Positions 5,545 through 8,238 of a stretch of 8,238 nt of DNA are shown piece after piece; positions within the stretch are counted from its first letter, which is position 1, and each line of letters begins with the position of its first letter. The DNA is from Betaproteobacteria bacterium (lineage in GTDB: Bacteria > Pseudomonadota > Gammaproteobacteria > Burkholderiales > JAHFRG01): the NCBI GenBank assembly GCA_023258935.1, contig JAHFRG010000006.1:29954-38191 (forward strand), in the 5' to 3' direction. A program made the position numbers and the translations under genes. The notes under the pieces were generated by a model. That model worked only from the letters and a program-made list of their open reading frames with translations. It searched no databases and was not told the origin of the DNA.

Positions 5545-5669
5545 TGCGAAACAAGAAGTTTGGCTTCAGGCAAGGCGCCGCGAAGTTTTGCGGCGGAACA
5601 TACACGATAGTATGTGAGCAAGCGAAACAAGCGGCAACACAGCATCAAGGCAAAATTCGCAGTTTCGCA
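5545..5669. repeat. Imperfect palindromic element between cpoB and queE
   Basis: The stretch is bounded by 8-base inverted repeats, TGCGAAAC (5545-5552) and GTTTCGCA (5662-5669). Its centre is ACATAC-N6-GTATGT (5598-5615), a perfect 6-base-pair hairpin. Between core and ends the two arms are partly complementary, for example TTTGGCTTCAGGCAAGGCGCCGC against GCGGCAACACAGCATCAAGGCAAA. A competing local hairpin is CGCCGC/GCGGCG (5576-5595). The layout resembles REP-like or MITE-like intergenic repeats, and I recall similar elements with an ACATAC/GTATGT core in betaproteobacteria; repeat status cannot be tested in this window. It could also act as a weak terminator or mRNA-stability structure for the tol-pal transcript, although no T-run follows. 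Confidence 0.55.
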
Positions 5670-5676
5670 GAGGTTT

Positions 5677-6465
5677 CTATTTTATAACGCTGAGTCGCTT
5701 CTTAGCCTTTTCCGCGGCATCGCTCACTGGATATTTGGCAATCAGCTCATTGAGCATTTTTCGCGCAGCTGCAGTGTTCCCCAGCTCCTGCTGCGCGCTC
5801 GCTATATTCAGCATGGCGTCAGGCACCTTCGAGCTGTCCGGGTACGCTTCCAACAGTTTCTGTTGGCTGGCAATCGCGTTCTTGAAATCGCGCTGCGCAA
5901 AATAGGCATTGCCGATCCAGTACTGCGCGCTGGGCGCAAGATTGCTTGAAGGGTAAGTCTTGAGGAAATTCTGAAATGCTGCTACCGCCCCAGTATAATT
6001 TCCAGTCTTGAAAAGGTTGTAAGCGCTTTCATAGACGCGGTTTTCCGCTGCAGAATCGGCGCCGCCCGGTTTGCCGGTTGCGGCGCCTGCTGCGTCGGGC
6101 GCAGGCGCTAATGTCTGGGACGTTTGTTCCAGGCGGCGCAACCGCGTGTCCAGGTCAACATAAAAATCCTTCTGCCGCTTATCAAGGGAATCGAGATTGT
6201 TGCCCTGGACTTCGATTTGCCCCCTGAGCTTGCTGACATCGGCTTTCAGGGTTTCAACCTGGGTCAGGAGCTCGAGGAGGCCCTGGTTTTTCAGGGTCTC
6301 CTCAAGCTTCATGGTACGCGCTTCTAAAGCATGGTTCTGAGTCTGCAGCTCCAGAATCTTCTGCTGTTGCTGAGCGATTTTCCTGCGTGCCTCGTCATCG
6401 CTCATCATGCCTGCACAGCCGGCTGTGGCCGCAACCAGCAGGACACATGGAATCAGCGCGCGCAA
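5677..6465 (-). CDS. cpoB: Cell division coordinator CpoB (YbgF, TolA-binding)
   Basis: CpoB is a periplasmic protein that binds TolA and coordinates peptidoglycan synthesis with outer-membrane constriction. This 262-residue copy has a signal peptide (about 1-16) ending in ATAGC; C17 could make it a lipoprotein, though characterised CpoB is soluble. A heptad-rich coiled coil (about 23-116) matches the trimerising N-domain. An Ala/Pro/Gly linker (117-140) follows, then about three TPR units from 143 to 258, e.g. YESAYNLFKTGNYTGAVAAFQNFLKTYPSS and QYWIGNAYFAQRDFKNAI. The start is TTG at 6465: only two codons lie between it and an in-frame stop, and the next ATG (residue 20) would lose the signal peptide. 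The gene begins six bases after pal, in the same frame. Confidence 0.95.
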   Translation of the reverse strand: MRALIPCVLLVAATAGCAGMMSDDEARRKIAQQQQKILELQTQNHALEARTMKLEETLKNQGLLELLTQVETLKADVSKLRGQIEVQGNNLDSLDKRQKDFYVDLDTRLRRLEQTSQTLAPAPDAAGAATGKPGGADSAAENRVYESAYNLFKTGNYTGAVAAFQNFLKTYPSSNLAPSAQYWIGNAYFAQRDFKNAIASQQKLLEAYPDSSKVPDAMLNIASAQQELGNTAAARKMLNELIAKYPVSDAAEKAKKRLSVIK

Positions 6466-6471
6466 AACAGG

Positions 6472-6993
6472 TTACTCGCCTTGATAGACGATGTCGGCGC
6501 GGCGGTTCTGCGACCAGCATGACTCGTTATGCTCCGTGCACCTGGGTTTCTCCTTGCCGAAGCTCACGGTCTCGATCTGGTTCTTTGAGACACCCAGCAC
6601 CGTCAACGCATGCTTTTCGGAATCGGCGCGACGCTGGCCGAGCCCCAGATTGTACTCACGGCTGCCACGTTCGTCGCAATTGCCCTGGATTGTGATCCGG
6701 GCTGAGGAGTTATTGGTCAGATATTGCGCATGCGCTTTCACCAGCGGCTGGTACTGGTCCCTGATGATGGATTTATCAAAGTCAAAATAAACGCTGCGCT
6801 CTGCCGGCATGCGTTGGACCGGCATGCCTTGGGCGGTGGGCTGGGGTGCAGGTTTATCGCCAAAAGTCTGGGTTTGGCCTTTAGCAACGCCCATTTCTGG
6901 AGCAGTAGCTTGTTGCGATTCTTCTTTCGCTTCCTTGCTGGCGCAAGAGGCAAGCAAGCCCGCCAACAACATGCTCAATATGATTTTCTTCAC
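6472..6993 (-). CDS. pal: Peptidoglycan-associated lipoprotein Pal
   Basis: Pal is an outer-membrane lipoprotein that anchors the membrane to peptidoglycan and binds TolB and the energised TolQRA complex during division. The start is GTG 6993 with AAAGGAG at 7001-7007, seven bases away. The lipobox LLASC places the lipidated cysteine at C17. A Pro/Gln-rich linker (about 20-64) precedes the OmpA-type domain (67-173): SVYFDFDKSII, ITIQGNCDERGSREYNLGLGQRRA (100-123) and SQNRRADIVYQ. D107 and R122 have the 15-residue spacing of the diaminopimelate-binding Asp and Arg in OmpA-like domains. Three further cysteines (C106, C152, C159) are unusual for a mature Pal and might form a disulfide. It lies 51 bases after tolB and directly before cpoB. 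Confidence 0.97.
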   Translation of the reverse strand: MKKIILSMLLAGLLASCASKEAKEESQQATAPEMGVAKGQTQTFGDKPAPQPTAQGMPVQRMPAERSVYFDFDKSIIRDQYQPLVKAHAQYLTNNSSARITIQGNCDERGSREYNLGLGQRRADSEKHALTVLGVSKNQIETVSFGKEKPRCTEHNESCWSQNRRADIVYQGE

Positions 6994-7044
6994 TTTCGTT
7001 CTCCTTTCAATGATTTAATAATTTAATGATTTTATGTAATTGTG

Positions 7045-8238
7045 CTATTGCGCTTTCAAAAACGGGCCCCATGATGGTTCGCGTATATCGCCTGACTGCA
7101 CGGTAAGCCGTTGTTTTACTTTACCATCACTTGAGACTGCTGCCAATATGCCGCGGTCGTTCTCTATTGTCGCATAAAGGATGATCTTACCGTTTGGAGC
7201 AAAAGTTGGCGATTCATTAAGCAGTGAATTGGTCATCACCTGCACCTGCCGCGTCGCCAAATCTTCCACCGCGATATTGAAGTTCCCGCCGGCGTCGCGC
7301 TGGAGGAAAACAAAACTCTTTCCATCCGGACTGAAGCGCGGGGAGACATTGTAAGTACCCTCAAAAGTGAGGCGCTCCGACTCGCCGCCGCTTGCCGGCA
7401 TGCGGTAAATCTGCGGCGATCCGCCGCGATCCGATGTAAATATGATCCATTTGCCGTCCCTGGAAAAATTGGGTTCGGTATCAATCGCGCCGCTAAATGT
7501 GATCCGCTGCAAGGCGCTTCCGTCGGGGTTCACCAGATAGATTTGCGAGGAGCCGTCCTTGGAGAGCACGACGGCCATACGCTTGCCGTCCGGGGCCCAC
7601 GCCGGCGCGCTGTTGCTGCCCGGATAATTCGCAAGCAATACACGTTGTCCCGTTGAAAGTGATTGTAAATAAACTACTGCTTTTTTGTGCTCGAACGACA
7701 CATAAGCGAGCCGGGTCCCGTCAGGAGACCAGGAGGGCGATATGATGGACTCGTTTGAAGTGACTACGGTCCGAGAATTATAGCCGTCAGCATCGGCGAT
7801 TTGCAGCTCGTACTTTTTGCCCAGCTTTACCACATAACAGATTTCGGTGCTGAATACGCCTGGATCTCCGGTGAGTTTCTCGTAAATTACGTCAGCGATC
7901 TTGTGCGCCGTCAGCCGCAATTGCGCAGGGGTGATGTTGTAGCTGAATCCCGCGATTCGCACCTGCTTGACCACATCCATAAGCAGGAATACCACTTCCA
8001 GCCTGCCATCTGCCTGCGGCCTGATCGAACCGATGACCAGCGCGTCAGCGTTGCGCGCCTTCCAGTCGGCATAATGGACATCGCCGGGTTCCACCGGCAG
8101 CGGATTGATGCCTGTGGTTCCCACCAGCTTGAACAGCCCGCTGCGGGTTAAATCCGCGCCCACCACCTGCGAAATGCTTTGCGGCAGCCCTTGCTCAGCG
8201 GCAAACGGAACAATCGCAATCGGAATTTGTGTTGCGCC
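7045..8238 (-). CDS. tolB: Tol-Pal system protein TolB, N-terminus cut by window edge
   Basis: TolB is the periplasmic partner of Pal in the Tol-Pal system. The frame is open from the right edge to a TAG at 7045, giving 397 visible residues; the family is about 430 long, so roughly 30 residues with the signal peptide are missing. A GTG at 8166 is internal, because residues upstream still match TolB (IPIAIVPFAAEQGLPQSISQVVGADLTRSGLF). The N-terminal alpha/beta domain occupies about the first 125 visible residues. The rest is a six-bladed beta-propeller with repeated SWSPDG, AWAPDG, NFSRDG, RFSPDG and TFAPNG turns. It is the first visible gene of the cluster; tolQ, tolR and tolA are expected beyond the right edge by family precedent. 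Confidence 0.97.
   Translation of the reverse strand, partial: GATQIPIAIVPFAAEQGLPQSISQVVGADLTRSGLFKLVGTTGINPLPVEPGDVHYADWKARNADALVIGSIRPQADGRLEVVFLLMDVVKQVRIAGFSYNITPAQLRLTAHKIADVIYEKLTGDPGVFSTEICYVVKLGKKYELQIADADGYNSRTVVTSNESIISPSWSPDGTRLAYVSFEHKKAVVYLQSLSTGQRVLLANYPGSNSAPAWAPDGKRMAVVLSKDGSSQIYLVNPDGSALQRITFSGAIDTEPNFSRDGKWIIFTSDRGGSPQIYRMPASGGESERLTFEGTYNVSPRFSPDGKSFVFLQRDAGGNFNIAVEDLATRQVQVMTNSLLNESPTFAPNGKIILYATIENDRGILAAVSSDGKVKQRLTVQSGDIREPSWGPFLKAQ

Noticed and set aside
5614..5949. 111-codon plus-strand open frame
   Set aside because: It is antisense to the cpoB TPR region and starts inside the palindromic element.
6994..7044. AT-rich near-repeats of ATTTAAT/AATGATTT between tolB and pal
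   Set aside because: This is a short AT-rich spacer. The repeats are imperfect and there is no hairpin with a GC core, so neither terminator nor promoter can be supported.

Overview
This window reads as a betaproteobacterial chromosome, probably Nitrosomonadales-like (inferred from protein style, not from a marker gene). The lineage clue is the order tolB-pal-cpoB-queE-queC, all on the minus strand. Proteins are ordinary proteobacterial cell-envelope and tRNA-modification enzymes. No transposase, integrase, phage structural gene or CRISPR array is visible.

Layout from right to left, the direction of transcription for most genes. tolB (cut by the right edge), pal (GTG start) and cpoB (TTG start, six bases after pal) form the periplasmic half of the Tol-Pal envelope system. 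A 157-base gap follows, holding a ~125-base imperfect palindromic element. Then come queE and queC, two successive enzymes making preQ0 on the way to queuosine. A YeeE/YedE-family sulfur-compound permease gene follows 61 bases after queC. Next is an intact tRNA-Lys(TTT) with its own promoter and an abutting terminator.

The stretch 1474-2902 is the most unusual part. A DoxX-family membrane protein gene sits just downstream of tRNA-Lys. It is flanked by two copies of a ~55-base direct repeat, with 32 bases identical, that carries the last seven bases of tRNA-Lys plus its terminator hairpin. Further left is the only plus-strand gene. It encodes a membrane-anchored protein with a SlyB-type C-terminal region lacking the usual glycine zipper, preceded by a perfect CRP/FNR-type palindrome. 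Beyond it lies a decayed 3' half of a tRNA, in the same orientation as tRNA-Lys. This geometry resembles past insertions at a tRNA 3' end, although no integration gene remains.

The left part, again on the minus strand, has an exported GlcG/HbpS-like (DUF336) protein, a small two-helix membrane protein of the type databases label 'bacteriophage holin', and the start of a multi-pass membrane protein cut by the left edge.

No clearly new multi-gene system is visible. The items most worth checking are the repeat-flanked doxX unit, the tRNA remnant, the CRP-type site with class II spacing, and the palindromic element between cpoB and queE.
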